DNA of 64,000 bases from Argopecten irradians (lineage: Eukaryota > Mollusca > Bivalvia > Pectinida > Pectinidae), in assembly GCF_041381155.1 (NCBI RefSeq), contig NC_091143.1, forward strand, positions 26,191,695 to 26,255,694, in the 5' to 3' direction. Within the stretch, counting starts at the first letter, position 1; every line of letters begins with the position of its first letter. The notes beneath the pieces are model-generated. The model was not told where the DNA came from, made no database searches, and saw only the letters and a list, made by a program, of their open reading frames with translations. Position numbers and translations under genes: made by a program. Positions 30,201 to 41,887 of this stretch are shown here, in pieces.

Positions 30201-31965
30201 TCTTGGCTTATAAGGGGGGAAAAAGAGGGCAATATTTACGAATATAGGATGAGAACTTTGATGTACATACATATGCATATTTTTATTAGTCAAAAATATA
30301 TCTTATGTTTATTCTGGCAAAACAGTTGTCCACAAAATGTACTTCAGTAAGAGTCTGTTTAATACAAAAAGGGGGATAACTCCTTTCTAGTTCATGTCTA
30401 TGCAAACTGAAATTGAAATTGGTTAATCACGTTTAAACATTGAATTGAGCTTCTATAGAGACATTCATATTGAAACATTTATGTATTGTACTAACAGTGT
30501 GAGGTAGTGTCTTTGAGCTTGTTGATAAACTGATAATAAGAGAGAGAAAAATGACAACTGATATACATTAAGTCTGGAGCGAAAGATTATATTTTCATTT
30601 CAAAATATTTTTATTAAATCATCAGATTTAATAGGGATTGGGTAGCAGGCTATGCCTATATAAGCCCTCTCTCTAAAAAGATTATATGCATGAATTACAT
30701 TAAATTTAATAAGTATATGACTGTCCTAGGAAAATTCACTAAAATTTAAAAGTAAGTTTCATGTTGAAACAACAATAATATTGTATTTTGTTAAGATTTT
30801 GGTACAATTTTCAGAGATTATGAAAGGATATAATTGATTTAAGTGACTATGAGGTTCAAAAAGAAGTGTTGAGTGGTACTTGCCTCTAGTGTGAAAAAAA
30901 AATTGGCAACTTTGATTATATTTGTGAGATTAATACTCAATGGATCATCTTTTTTATTCTTTGTGTATTAAACTTATTTTGATTATTAACTCCTCATACC
31001 TGGTTTTAAATAATAGATGTATTAATTGGTCATATCAGATTGATCATTCTATTGTTTGAAATATTGTATGGTGTTGGCGATTGAGGAATATAAGGTAAAA
31101 TTTATGCCAATAAAAACGATTTTGTTCACGATCGCAAATCCTTCAGTTGTGACACATAAAAGAACTTCCTGTACTATTTTATACATAAACTTATCTTTAA
31201 TGTTTTAAACAATTTTGAATCCTGACTTTTTATTGGCATATCTTTTTAGTGGCCGCTTGTTAACTATTTCTCTCATCAATAGGCAAGGGAGTTGATGAGA
31301 TTTTACAAGTGTTGTAATGTTTTTTTGGCCGAAATATTGGGCTTAAGAAACCCTATACTGACCGTTTTATAAATTATCAGATGGAAGTGTAGGAGTTATC
31401 TCCCTTGTGTTGAGAAAATTCAAAGCCAGAATTAAGATCCTTTGCTGGTGTTATCAAAAATGGCAAAATATTAAGTGGAACCAGAATTGTGGATAGATAA
31501 TATTTCAACTTAATCCACAAGGAAATTATTATTTGTATGTATTACTATATTTTGTGTTTTGTAAAAGAGTTTAAAACATACTTGTTAAACTTAATGGATA
31601 AGGAGCTTTGGAAAAAATGTAAAATTGACAAAGACAAAATGGATTTTAATTTAAAAAGTGACACTTTTAAATGAAGAGTTTTAACATCCAAATAGTATGA
31701 TGCTCCTAGGGTTTATTTATTTGTTGTATCTACAACATTTGAGCAAACCACATACTGCAGTCACATCACAGTACATATTCTACACAACTACAAAGCATGT
31801 GACACACAACCACACACATATACATCACACATACAATTAACACTTATACAACACATGTACATTGATAATTATGTTGTATTAAAGTAACAATAGCTATGAT
31901 TGGATTGATTCTCAGATCCAACAAGCAATATTTTCTTACATACAAAGTCCTTGTGTTAAGATATA
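27235..31965. other. AT-rich intergenic stretch
   Basis: No coding exon or structured element can be supported here. Single copies of the dispersed word GTTATCTCCCTT or its complement occur near 30366 and 31388. A CA-rich patch lies at about 31740-31850. Confidence 0.5.
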
Positions 31966-31968
31966 ATA

Positions 31969-32115
31969 TATGAAGATAAAAACTTACTATAAAATATGAA
32001 GATAAAAACCTACTACAAAATATGAAGATAAAAACTTACTATAAAATATGAAGATAAAAACCTACTACAAAATATGAAGATAAAAACCTACTATAAAATA
32101 TGAAGATAAAAACCT
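31969..32115 (+). repeat. 26 bp minisatellite
   Basis: There are about 5.6 copies of TATGAAGATAAAAACYTACT followed by AYAAAA. The two variable positions (C/T) alternate between successive units in the first four copies, giving a 52 bp dimer pattern. Confidence 0.9.
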
Positions 32116-34030
32116 TCACCATGATAAGTAAAAATTACAATTCATAAAGAATTACCTGTAAAATGTCTTTGGTTATGAAAAAAAAATCTGAAATATTTTT
32201 TAATAATTTTCTAGATGTTAAAAATATATATATTAAATGTTTATATGAGAATATAATAATTTAAACATTGAATACTAATTTAAACTCTAGTCCACACCCA
32301 CATACATATATTTACCACATAACAACTTTTTGGTGTTAAATGTCATTTACACCATTTAAATGCACCAAATGTAAATTAACACTAAAACTCTGGTGCAATT
32401 CCTTTGTTTATACAATGAATACTTTTTTATTTTGTTTTATTTTTACTTATACTTCTATATAAATGTATTGTGATTATAGTGAATTATCAGTGTTAATATA
32501 TTAGTAAATGCTTATGTGCATTGTCATCTATTCCAGTTTGTGAAAATCCTATAAATATATTGATTTGAAGACATGCAAAATATAAGTGTTATAAAAATAC
32601 TATGACAACAGTTTAAGAGATAAGACCAGCAGTTTGTACTGCTATGGCTTTGTTACATATTGACAAGAAATAAAACCTGAAATAGCTTACCTTATGTTAG
32701 ACTTAATCAAGGTGCTTGTCTACATTCTATTACTATAATATAATTTAGATATATCTGGTTCATGATGTTCATGCATTTGGAAAGAAGTGAAGGAAGGAAA
32801 CTAAAATTCTGGTAATTAATAAAACATCAGATTTACCTGGATCGATATATTTTTACAAACAATTTCAGAATATTCTAAACAAAGAATTTAAAAATCAAAT
32901 TTGTAATTTGATAAAATGATCCCAGGGTCAGTCAGATATATCTAAATCTCGCATGTATAATACGTCATATTTGTTCTTTTTTATTTGCCAGAAATTGACG
33001 TTTTGGGTAGATACACCACATATTAGCAAGTGTAGCTATGAATAAACTGTATTTAATTTGATTAAATGTTTCTTGTTTTTGTTGAAATGTTGTTTAAAGT
33101 TCAGAGAGGCAGGCTAGCTTGTGATGTAGTGTTGCTTCCATCCTTCAAAAATCACCTTTTCCTTTCACTGATTCCATTCCTGAATAACGAAGGGTTTACG
33201 CAAATGAATGTCATTGGCCTTCATTCCAAGTTACGTCCGTTATGTAAAAATCGATTGAATTAACTTAAAATACTAGTTACCAGATATTTGGCAATGTTTG
33301 TATAGAGGACTAGCTAGCATATTGTTCGAACTGATAACTATAAGTCACAATTGCGAATAATGTTCTTTATTTGTTTTATGGCAACTTCTCTTTTGTCTTT
33401 GAGAATCATTTTAGCTCGGCATATCCAGCGAAGACATCCAACATAGATTCTGTTCGTCAATAAAACCGTTTAATGGATGACCAATATAGCCTATCGGGTA
33501 TTCTTAGTTCTAGTGATTTAACATAACGAGGACAAAGGAAAAGAGGAAGTTTGAAAAACCGAAATGATCTTTTAAAACGTTCCCTAAATACTTCATTATG
33601 CATCTTACATTTTCCTCGATCGGGAAAACTAAATTACCACTGATTTATATTTCTAAATAACGCCATGTTCGTATTTTGCTAGTATCTATACAAAACAGTA
33701 TTGAGTAGATGATTATTTTCAGACGTAAAGGAGGTCTAGACAATAATGAAATCCCGTAAAGATCAAACCCCTACCTGCTATTCACATTGACGTATACCAG
33801 AAAGCAAAATCGCGGACTGACCATAGCTTTTAATGTGGTATTGAAAATTACGTTTTGCTTTACGAGTTACCTCCCTTGTACCAGTGAACGTCACTGCGCA
33901 ACTGTACTACCTCTGGAAATATTCCCTTCAACTATCTGGACCCAGTTTCAAGAACATTCAAGGAAAGCATTACAGAAGTTAAATACCACTAGCTTTCCGA
34001 TACAAAAAATCTAAAAAAAAACCAAATTTT
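32116..34030. other. Intergenic stretch with one repeat fragment
   Basis: No gene is recognised. At about 33190-33235 a fragment (CAAATGAATGTCATTGGCCT, then TCATTCCAAGTTAC) matches the modules of the repeat at 38439-39017. A short open frame across it (33066-33263) is therefore not a gene. GAGTTACCTCCCTTG at 33868-33882 is another copy of the dispersed word. Confidence 0.5.
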
Positions 34031-34034
34031 GAAA

Positions 34035-35553
34035 AGATTGATAACATCAGAAAATTTACATAGATGACCTAAGATGCAGGATTCTGTGTTGTCTATGTAA
34101 CAAAGAAGATTCACGTTGCTGTTTTGCCGTCTGGCTGTGGTGGTCAACTAACGCTCGGTAAGTAGGTTTACACTATGTTCCCGGCGACCACGGTAGCCCC
34201 GTTTTCCCGAAACGTGGTGCGCCGTGGAATTTTGGCTATTTTTGTTTCTGTATTCAAGTTGAGCTAGGTCTTGTGAAGTTTTGCCACGGTCTTTTACGGA
34301 TTACGTGGTGGACCGTGGATACAGGGGAAAGTGCTGTTCCCGGAGGTTAAAGGTACACTACGGCTTTAGCACGGTCTATCAAGGATAACACTACGTTCTC
34401 TCTAGTCCTGTTACGATCTGATGAGGTCTGCTACGTTTTACACGTTTTGATCAAGCTCCGATACGTTTTTCACGGTCCGCCAAGGCTTACTAAGGATGAA
34501 AGCTTGATTACGGGCTTTTTTGGAGCAAATGAAACAATATTTATTGCCGAAAATGTCATTTCAAACAAGTTTAGTTACAAAATGTGTTAAAAGAAATATA
34601 TAATTATTATAGCCAAGTGTTTCTACGCATTTTTTTTCTGTAATTGTTATCACTTAATCTGCCTTTTACAATAATAGGTTTCGTATAATTTGATGGTTTA
34701 AATGTGTTTGAAAATGACTATTTCTATCTATTAAAACAAATAATTCCAAAAAGTAGCAAAATGCACCAGGCAAGGCAATGATACTCTATCATACAATGCT
34801 TGCAACGTAATAGGACGTAACACGCCGTATTACGTCGGGCTTTCCACCGCTACAAGCCGTGATGTGCCTTGACAGAACGCATCAAAACGGCTATCATCCA
34901 TCTTGGCTTGCCGTTAAAACCTTGACAAACCTTGACAAACCGGCACAAAACGTGCAGTCAATCTGCATAAACCTTGGCAAAACGTGGAAAAAACGCAACA
35001 GAACGTCACAAAACTTGAAATCACCGTGAGATTCCCGGGAACGTGCTTGCTGCCCGTTCCACCACGAACCGTCTGGAAGTTTTGTCACGGCCTCGTACGC
35101 GATGTTACGTTTTGTTACGTCAATGCCGTTTTATTACGTCCTGTGGCGTTCACCATCTGTACCGTGACTGCCGTGGCAAATTTTTTGACAGTTTAAAAAT
35201 CTGACACGGCATCCACGGTAATCACGACCGCTCACGTTTGTCTATCACGTCCTTCTGCGTTGTCTCACGTTGTCTCGCGGTCACCACGTTTTGTCCACGG
35301 TGGTCTGAAACGGGGCTGCCGTGGCCGCCGGGAACATAGTGTAAACCTAGCATATATAAAAAGTAGGACGACGGCGGGAAAAATAAAACGACCCACGTTA
35401 TGAAAATTAACATTTGATTTATTTTAAATAAATCGCCCAGAAGGTGATAATAAATGTTGTATTAACCGTACATCTTTTGTGTATCTACGAAATTATCTCG
35501 TTTTACATTGAAATTCCCTTTTTGACAATTAAAAGCCGTTTCGAAAGGAAATA
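34035..35553 (-). mobile_element. Second copy of the 56.6 kb MITE, interrupted by another element
   Basis: The flanks of the 34163-35349 insertion match the element at 56632-57032 read on the opposite strand. The left piece has TAACATCAGAAAA, ATGACCTAA and GCTGTTTTGCCGTCTGGC. The right piece has TAGGACGACGGCGG, then AACGACCCACGTTATGAAAA, CAGAAGGTGATAATAAAT and AGCCGTTTCG. Both terminal repeats are eroded. Confidence 0.8.
34163..35349. mobile_element. 1.19 kb terminal-inverted-repeat element
   Basis: The ends pair over about 42 bp: TAGGTTTACACTATGTTCCC at the left and its complement at the right, continuing through GGCG(A/G)CCACGG and AGCCCCGTTT. The subterminal 300 bp on each side is unusually GC-rich and full of short CACGG/CCGTG, TACGTT and AACGT words. 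The core (about 34510-34800) is AT-rich. It has no transposase, so it is non-autonomous. Superfamily unknown. Confidence 0.85.
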
Positions 35554-38438
35554 TCTTATTTTTAAAAGAAGCCTTCCTTAAAATCTGTAATGCTTTCTTA
35601 TGGGTAATTTTACGTCAAAGGGGCTAATTCTGTTACATAACCACGAAGCATAATATGACATTAATATATTGTTCTACATTCCTTATGAAACATATAACAA
35701 GAGATATTGGCAAATTTTACGACATTGACAGTTAAGTATTTTGAAATTGAAATTCCAACTCGTTACGTTAATACCAGATATTGTCCTTTTGCTGTTGTGA
35801 CCGGAAAATGAAGCACGTGATTTGATAATTACAATATAATATAAAAATACATGGCAATATTTTCAACAAAATGAGCACCTTTTGTTCTTTTAATGTTATT
35901 GTATTTCACTTCCTATAATTGATAATGTAGCCAGTCTCCATTGCTTTCAAAATAAGGAAACATGTACGCTGTACCCATACCCGAGCCAAAGTCCCGCACG
36001 TTGAACAAATACAATACATATCCACTGAGGAGTCGATGAAATTATTTTTAGACAAGAACATGCATATAATAAGCTAAACACACTATCGTAATAGTTATTT
36101 GAGTACTAGACTAAAATTATTTTCTTCACAGGCGAGAGCCAGGGTTTGGCATACAATACCCCAACCACTATACATGTATATAATGGCGGACAGTAAGCGA
36201 GTTTGAACATTTTACATACATTTCACTAGAGTGGGGTTTTCAGGCATATCATAGTTTAACCAACTAATCTAATTTCTGACACAACTAGTTTGTTTCCTAA
36301 ATATGTGCAATTTTTAATGTTCTCTTAGACTGAATTGCATATTTGTAGAATATTCGTAAAACTGAGCTTAGGTTAATTGTAAATACATCGCTGCTTTCAG
36401 TCTGGATTCATTTATAGTACACTTGTAAATGTGCTTGTCAAGATATTGTTGTCTTATGAAAACGGTTGTTTCGTTTATCCATTACAGTCGTAGTCAGGAT
36501 GACGTAACAAGGCGGATATTTGGAATGAGGTTTATTCTGGACTGACACAAATGATATTATTGGCTGTCTTTGATACCCAGTAACAGAAGTATAAATAACG
36601 GAGTTACCTCCCTTCATTTTACTTGATTTCATGTGATAGATTTATCAGAAGCTCTATTTGGCAGTGAAACTCAGAGAACCACACGGAATACAGGGGTATA
36701 TGATGGTAGAATGCCATCCTCAGTCATGTTCAGAAAACATGGTTTGTAATTGAAGTCAAAGTACAATGTAACATTCTCGACCTCTTCACAGCCATCTCCA
36801 CAGCCAATTTCTTCGGAATCTTTGGAAATTGCCGAAAATTTTCGCTGAGATGTTGCTATTCAGAATGTGTACGATAAGAGGAGGAAAGTAAGGCAGGACC
36901 AAAATATTAACATTTCAAGAAACATTTTGTAGTGTTTATACGGTTGACATACAAACAAATTACTTTGCTAATAGTCATATTTCTGAGCGCTCATTTTGAT
37001 ATAAAGGTTGAGAGGAATATGACAAAAAAGAGATCTACGAGTGAGATTAATGGCGCAGATATTTCCGGGGATTTAGTACAGAGTGAATTAATTACCCCGT
37101 TTTGTCACGGAATCCAATACGCGTCTTTTGATCCGGTTATTATATATGACACATACGTCATTGAGTCCCGGTATCCGAGATTACAACGATCGGTGTGTGC
37201 AGAGACCACAAAATAATCCCTACCGAACCTATATAGGGGATACAAAATTATCGATGAAGTGTCACTTTTCACAAGATAAAACAACATCTTTAATACCATG
37301 TTCAACCTTTTCGACAAGTTAAACAGAATTTGGGTTTATACAGGCGCCAGGAGAAGTTTAACAACAGACCACTTACAGCTCGTCAAAAGCTCACAGCCAC
37401 TCCGGGTGGCTTAAAATGTATCCAACACACAATATACCCATAAACAACTTCACTTCTTTTTTGTATTCATGTACACACCTTTTTTGAATCCTTTGAAATG
37501 AGATGCGTCGATACTCACGAATGCAGGAATCAAAACCGCTGCCTTGGATAAGGAATCACAAAAACATTGACCATTAGATGAAAACACAGCTTTGCATCAG
37601 TGTATATAGCTACACTTCCTCAACAACAAATTTATACACAAAGAAAAATAACCCAAAAAACCTCCAGAACACGTATTCATGTATATTACCACAGTACCCC
37701 AATTTGACAACTTCACTCGAGCGGTCGTAAAAATTGCGCAAAAAAACCAGAAACTACTTCAGAGCTGCAACATATATTTCTTTCCAAAGAAACATGAATT
37801 ATGCGCGAGAAGAAAACACACAAACATAATTTATAAAATATTAACTCAAAAATGTATATCAAAAGTTCTCTTTCCTTGTTGTTTGTGCACGCATTGACAC
37901 CGGTAGCGGATATTGAATTATAAATAAGGAATCGCGTGTTTGGACTCTATGTACGGCTGTTTTTCCCTATCATGCCAGCATTCAATTATTGATGTCACCA
38001 TCAGCACTGGCTTTCTATACGGTGAGATTATTCTTTGAGTTAACAAGCTTAGTGGTTTAGGTGTAAAAGAGCTGATGTAGGCAACATTTTATTAACTCAA
38101 ATATTTTACTGCAATTTTCTTTATTTCAATATTCTAAGAAAACTATCAAGCTCAAAGCTAAAAGGGATTATATGTGGCGTACATGATTAAATAAATCAAA
38201 GACATTTTCATAAATGTGACATTACGAACGGCGTTTACAATGTTACTTGTAACTTAGAAAATTTGCGGGTTCGTCGGTTTCCGGCGGAGGAAGGGTTCGT
38301 AAAATGCGCGCGCATAACTTCAGCTTTACCATCGTGTTTTTTAACTGATATAATGTTGAATGACGTCTCGATGACGACCTCATGTGGTTACAAGTTTATG
38401 ATGGATATACCAAGGTTTAATTAGTAATTTACATTGTT
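35554..38438. other. Intergenic stretch
   Basis: I recognise no gene. GGAGTTACCTCCCTTCAT at about 36600 is another dispersed word. Open frames here are short and unlike known proteins. The longest (36932-37216, plus strand) has no recognisable domain. Confidence 0.45.
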
Positions 38439-39017
38439 CGGTCATCTGACCCGAATGGTCGTCATGCGCCATCCGCTCCTAAATTTCATACAACCGAATC
38501 GTTTCAATAACCGAAAGATCCAGGGTACTGGTATTTGGCCTGCAGTATGCTTAGACGAAGGGCTACCAAGTTTGTTCAAATGAATGTCATTGACCGTCAA
38601 TCATGGTCACAGGGGTCATATAGGCTAAACTCTTTAAATGACATATTCTGAATAACTTAGTCTTAAGAGACCTGTATTGGGCATGTGGCATGATGGGATG
38701 AAGGGCTACCAAGTTTGTTCAAATGAATGACCTTGGCCTTCATTCAAGGTTACAGGGGTCGAATAATTTTAAAGCTTTACTAGACTTCTTGTGAATAAGT
38801 AAGAGACCTAGATACCTGATACTGGGCTTGTAATATGCTGGGATGAAGGGCTAACAAGTTTATACAAAGGAATGACTTTGACCTTCATTCAAGGTCAAAT
38901 TCATCAATTTAAGGAGTTCTTTAATTGTATTTATTAATTGTTTGCCGATACAATGTCTTTGAGGTGTTGTACTGTGCCAGTATGAGATGACCGTTAAGGC
39001 TAATGGACTCTTGTTAA
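38439..39017. repeat. Interspersed repeat with three internal modules of about 141-146 bp
   Basis: It opens GGTCATCTGACCCGAATGGT and closes with GATGACCGTTAAGGC, then CTCTTGTT. Inside, GAAGGGCTACCAAGTTTGTT, or a one-base variant, recurs at about 38558, 38699 and 38845. It is followed each time by CAAATGAATG (or AAAGGAATG) and a TGACCTTCATTCAAGGT-type palindrome. Fragments occur at 33.2 kb, and the ends match 16818-17088. Confidence 0.75.
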
Positions 39018-40260
39018 GTTTTGATCCATGTTATGACCATCCTCGGCCATTGCTTTTCATTCCGGAAAAGAAATTTTGCAACTCGAAGTCTGGTATATGC
39101 ACTCACCCCAATGTAAATGTTAAGCCAGTCATGAAATATCAACTACATCGAAGATTGTTCTATATGACGAGTTCTAAAATTCTTTGAGATGCAGGTATAG
39201 AAGTGTGTAGGTGAACTGATCGTATGTTTTGCAATCAACGACAACTTCTGTAATCTAATTCATTAAATACAAACTTGAACAGTGTAAAACTGAAATGGTA
39301 AAGAGCTGAGTTTTTTCTTTTGTTCTTCCTCAATGACGTAGACTTAAACAGCAGATGTATTCAGTCTGCGTTTCCTTTTTCATTGGACGGTACTTGTTAA
39401 GTCTTTTAGCCAAGTTTCCCTCTACCCTTGACGCTATTTCGTTTTTCTTCTAGAAACCATGTCGTGTCCTAAAACAGAAATAGATGAACCCCTTTATTTT
39501 GAGAACAATCGGGAACAGGGTAGGATCGGAGGTCCAGAGAGATTGAGGAACCGCAGTGCTGCATTTCGTTTTGTAGTTTAGATACATTTAAACGCTTCCG
39601 CTGATAAAATTCATAGCCGCTTCGCCTCTTTCCCGTGACAATAGCAGTTTACACCAGCGGGTTGCTGCCTGATTAAAATCATCAATCTTGTTAATCAAAG
39701 AATATATTTATCAAAGCGCGTATTAACCAATAGCCGAGATTTTCAAACACTTTTATTGCATGGATTCGTATGAATTTATAACTGCGAGGTCCAGTATATC
39801 GGAGCTACCTGGGTGTGGATTTGGAATTTACAACGCCAGAACACGCACTCCTGTCACATCGCCGATCTGGATATAAATTGTTTTCTCATTTTTCGTGTCG
39901 GTAATACAGATAAAGATATTTTGAGCCATGACCTAAGTATACACAAAGTCATCCGTTTGTTTTAAATCATCCGAATTTCTTCGATACAAAATAAAGCGGT
40001 TGTCTCATTTGCCTAAAGGAATTGTCTCGTCTTATTATTGTCCGAATTTTATCCACCCCTACGTCATTCGGACACGATGACATGTAGATAACTGTTAATA
40101 ATCAAAATCTTTTCAATAACCTGAACCATTGGTGTTTGTAGCTGAATTGAATTTTACTTTAGTTTCGTACTTTTCCAATGCTAGCTTTGCATTACTTATA
40201 ACGCGGTCTCGTTTTTGATAAACAGTTTTCTCGCCAGACTGTTAACATGGTATTGCATTA
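39018..40260. other. Intergenic stretch
   Basis: I see nothing I can call a gene or element here. Confidence 0.45.
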
Positions 40261-40455
40261 AAGTCGTCTTAATCATCATGACAAGTCGACATAATTATAA
40301 CGATAAGTCGACTTAATTACCACGATAAGTCGACATAATTATAACGATAAGTCGACTTAATTACCACGATAAGTCGACGTAATTAACATGATAAGTCGAC
40401 TGATTGTGATAATTTTGGCGAGATAATTTATCATAATTATCTCGCTAAATATTAA
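40261..40455 (+). repeat. 22 bp minisatellite with GTCGAC cores and a flanking hairpin
   Basis: About 6.5 units of the type AAGTCGACTTAATTACCACG plus AT are visible. ACTTAATTACCAC and ACATAATTATAAC versions alternate, giving a 44 bp dimer. At 40424-40446 a perfect hairpin (GCGAGATAATT / AATTATCTCGC) follows. Confidence 0.9.
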
Positions 40456-40780
40456 GTGGTGGCAGGAAAATGCCACCATACGAAACATTCAATAAAATCA
40501 TTTCCTGTTTTCTTTTGTCATAACTCTGGCAAAACTTTTAACATGTGTTCTGCGTCTGGTCTTAAAATTGCAGGAAAATCGTAAAATCATAAACTTGTCT
40601 GATATCGAAAGCATAAAATGGTCTTATTCTGAGTTTTAAGCTCTGAAAGGGAAGTTAGAGGCACCGCATTCGACATGAATAACTTCCAAACCTCTAGAGC
40701 AAAACCACGAATGGAATAATGAACCATATAAAATGCTTTGTGATACAGCATCATACTTGGTAGCTAAAGTTTTGAAATTA

Positions 40781-41878
40781 GGAGGGCTGAAGTTGGTTGC
40801 GAGTTCCTAGTTCCTAGTTCCGTTTAATAAACGGAACTAGGAACCAGACCCGAGTTCCGTTTAACTTAAACGGAACTAGGAACCAGACCCGAGTTCCGTT
40901 TAAGCTTATACGGAACTAGGAACCAGACCCGAGTTCCGTTTAAGCTTATACGGAACAAGGAACCAGACCCGAGTTCCGTTTAACAAACATACTGGCCAAC
41001 GAGCGGAGTTCCGTTTATTAGGATTTCTATCTCTAACTGCATGTTCAATTACATATTATATACAGGAATCGAACTTAAAGCTTACATGAATAATATAGAA
41101 CAGAATTAATATCTATAACACATATTTCCTTAAACGGATCTGATACCTAGACCTCAGTTCCGTTTAACTTAAACGGAACTAGGAACCAGACCCGAGTTCC
41201 GTTTAAGCTTATACGGAACTAGGAACCAGACCCGAGTTCCGTTTAACAAACATACTGGCCAACGAGCGGAGTTCCGTTTATTAGGATTCCTATCTCTAAC
41301 TGCATGTTCAATTACATATTATATACAGGAATCGAACTTAGAGCTTCCATGAATAATACAGCACAGAATTAATTTCATTAACACAAATTCCCTTAAACGG
41401 ATCTGACACCTAGACTCCAGAACTAGGAACCAGACCCGAGTTCCGTATAAGCTTAAACGGAACTCGGGTCTGGTTCCTAGTTCCGTTTAAGTTAAACGGA
41501 ACTGAGGTCTAGGTATCAGATCCGTTTAAGGAAATCTGTGTTATAGATATTAATTCTGTTCTATATTATTCATGGAAGCTCTAAGTTCGATTCCTGTATA
41601 TAATAGGTAATTGAACATGCAGTTAGAGATAGGAATCCTAATAAACGGAACTCCGCTCGTTGGCCAGTATGTTTGTTAAACGGAACTCGGGTCTGGTTCC
41701 TAGTTCCGTATAAGCTTAAACGGAACTCGGGTCTGGTTCCTAGTTCCGTTTAAGTTAAACGGAAACTCGGGTCTGGTTCCTAGTTCCGTTTAAGTTAAAC
41801 GGAACTCGGGTCTGGTTCCTAGTTCCGTTTATTAAACGGAACTAGGAACTAGGAACTCGCAACCAACTTCAGCCCTCC
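40781..41878. mobile_element. 1.1 kb near-perfect palindrome with 9 bp target duplication (foldback/MULE-like)
   Basis: The left end GGAGGGCTGAAGTTGGTTGC and right end GCAACCAACTTCAGCCCTCC are exact complements. They are flanked by TTGAAATTA at 40772-40780 and 41879-41887. The arms pair up to a centre near AAGCTT at about 41450, with no real loop. The arms are built of modules of about 40 bp bounded by CGGAACT and AGTTCCG. There is also a block of about 170 bp (CTGGCCAACGAGCGGAGTTC onward), present twice in the left arm and once in the right. A 9 bp duplication (11 bp if the next GG counts) and long arms recall Mutator-like or foldback elements. There is no open frame. Confidence 0.95.
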
Positions 41879-41887
41879 TTGAAATTA

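Noticed and set aside
33066-33263. 65-codon plus-strand frame
   Set aside because: Its second half is a fragment of the interspersed repeat at 38439-39017.
36932-37216. 94-codon plus-strand frame with a hydrophobic N-terminus
   Set aside because: No domain or family resemblance, no splice or promoter context, and composition like its surroundings.
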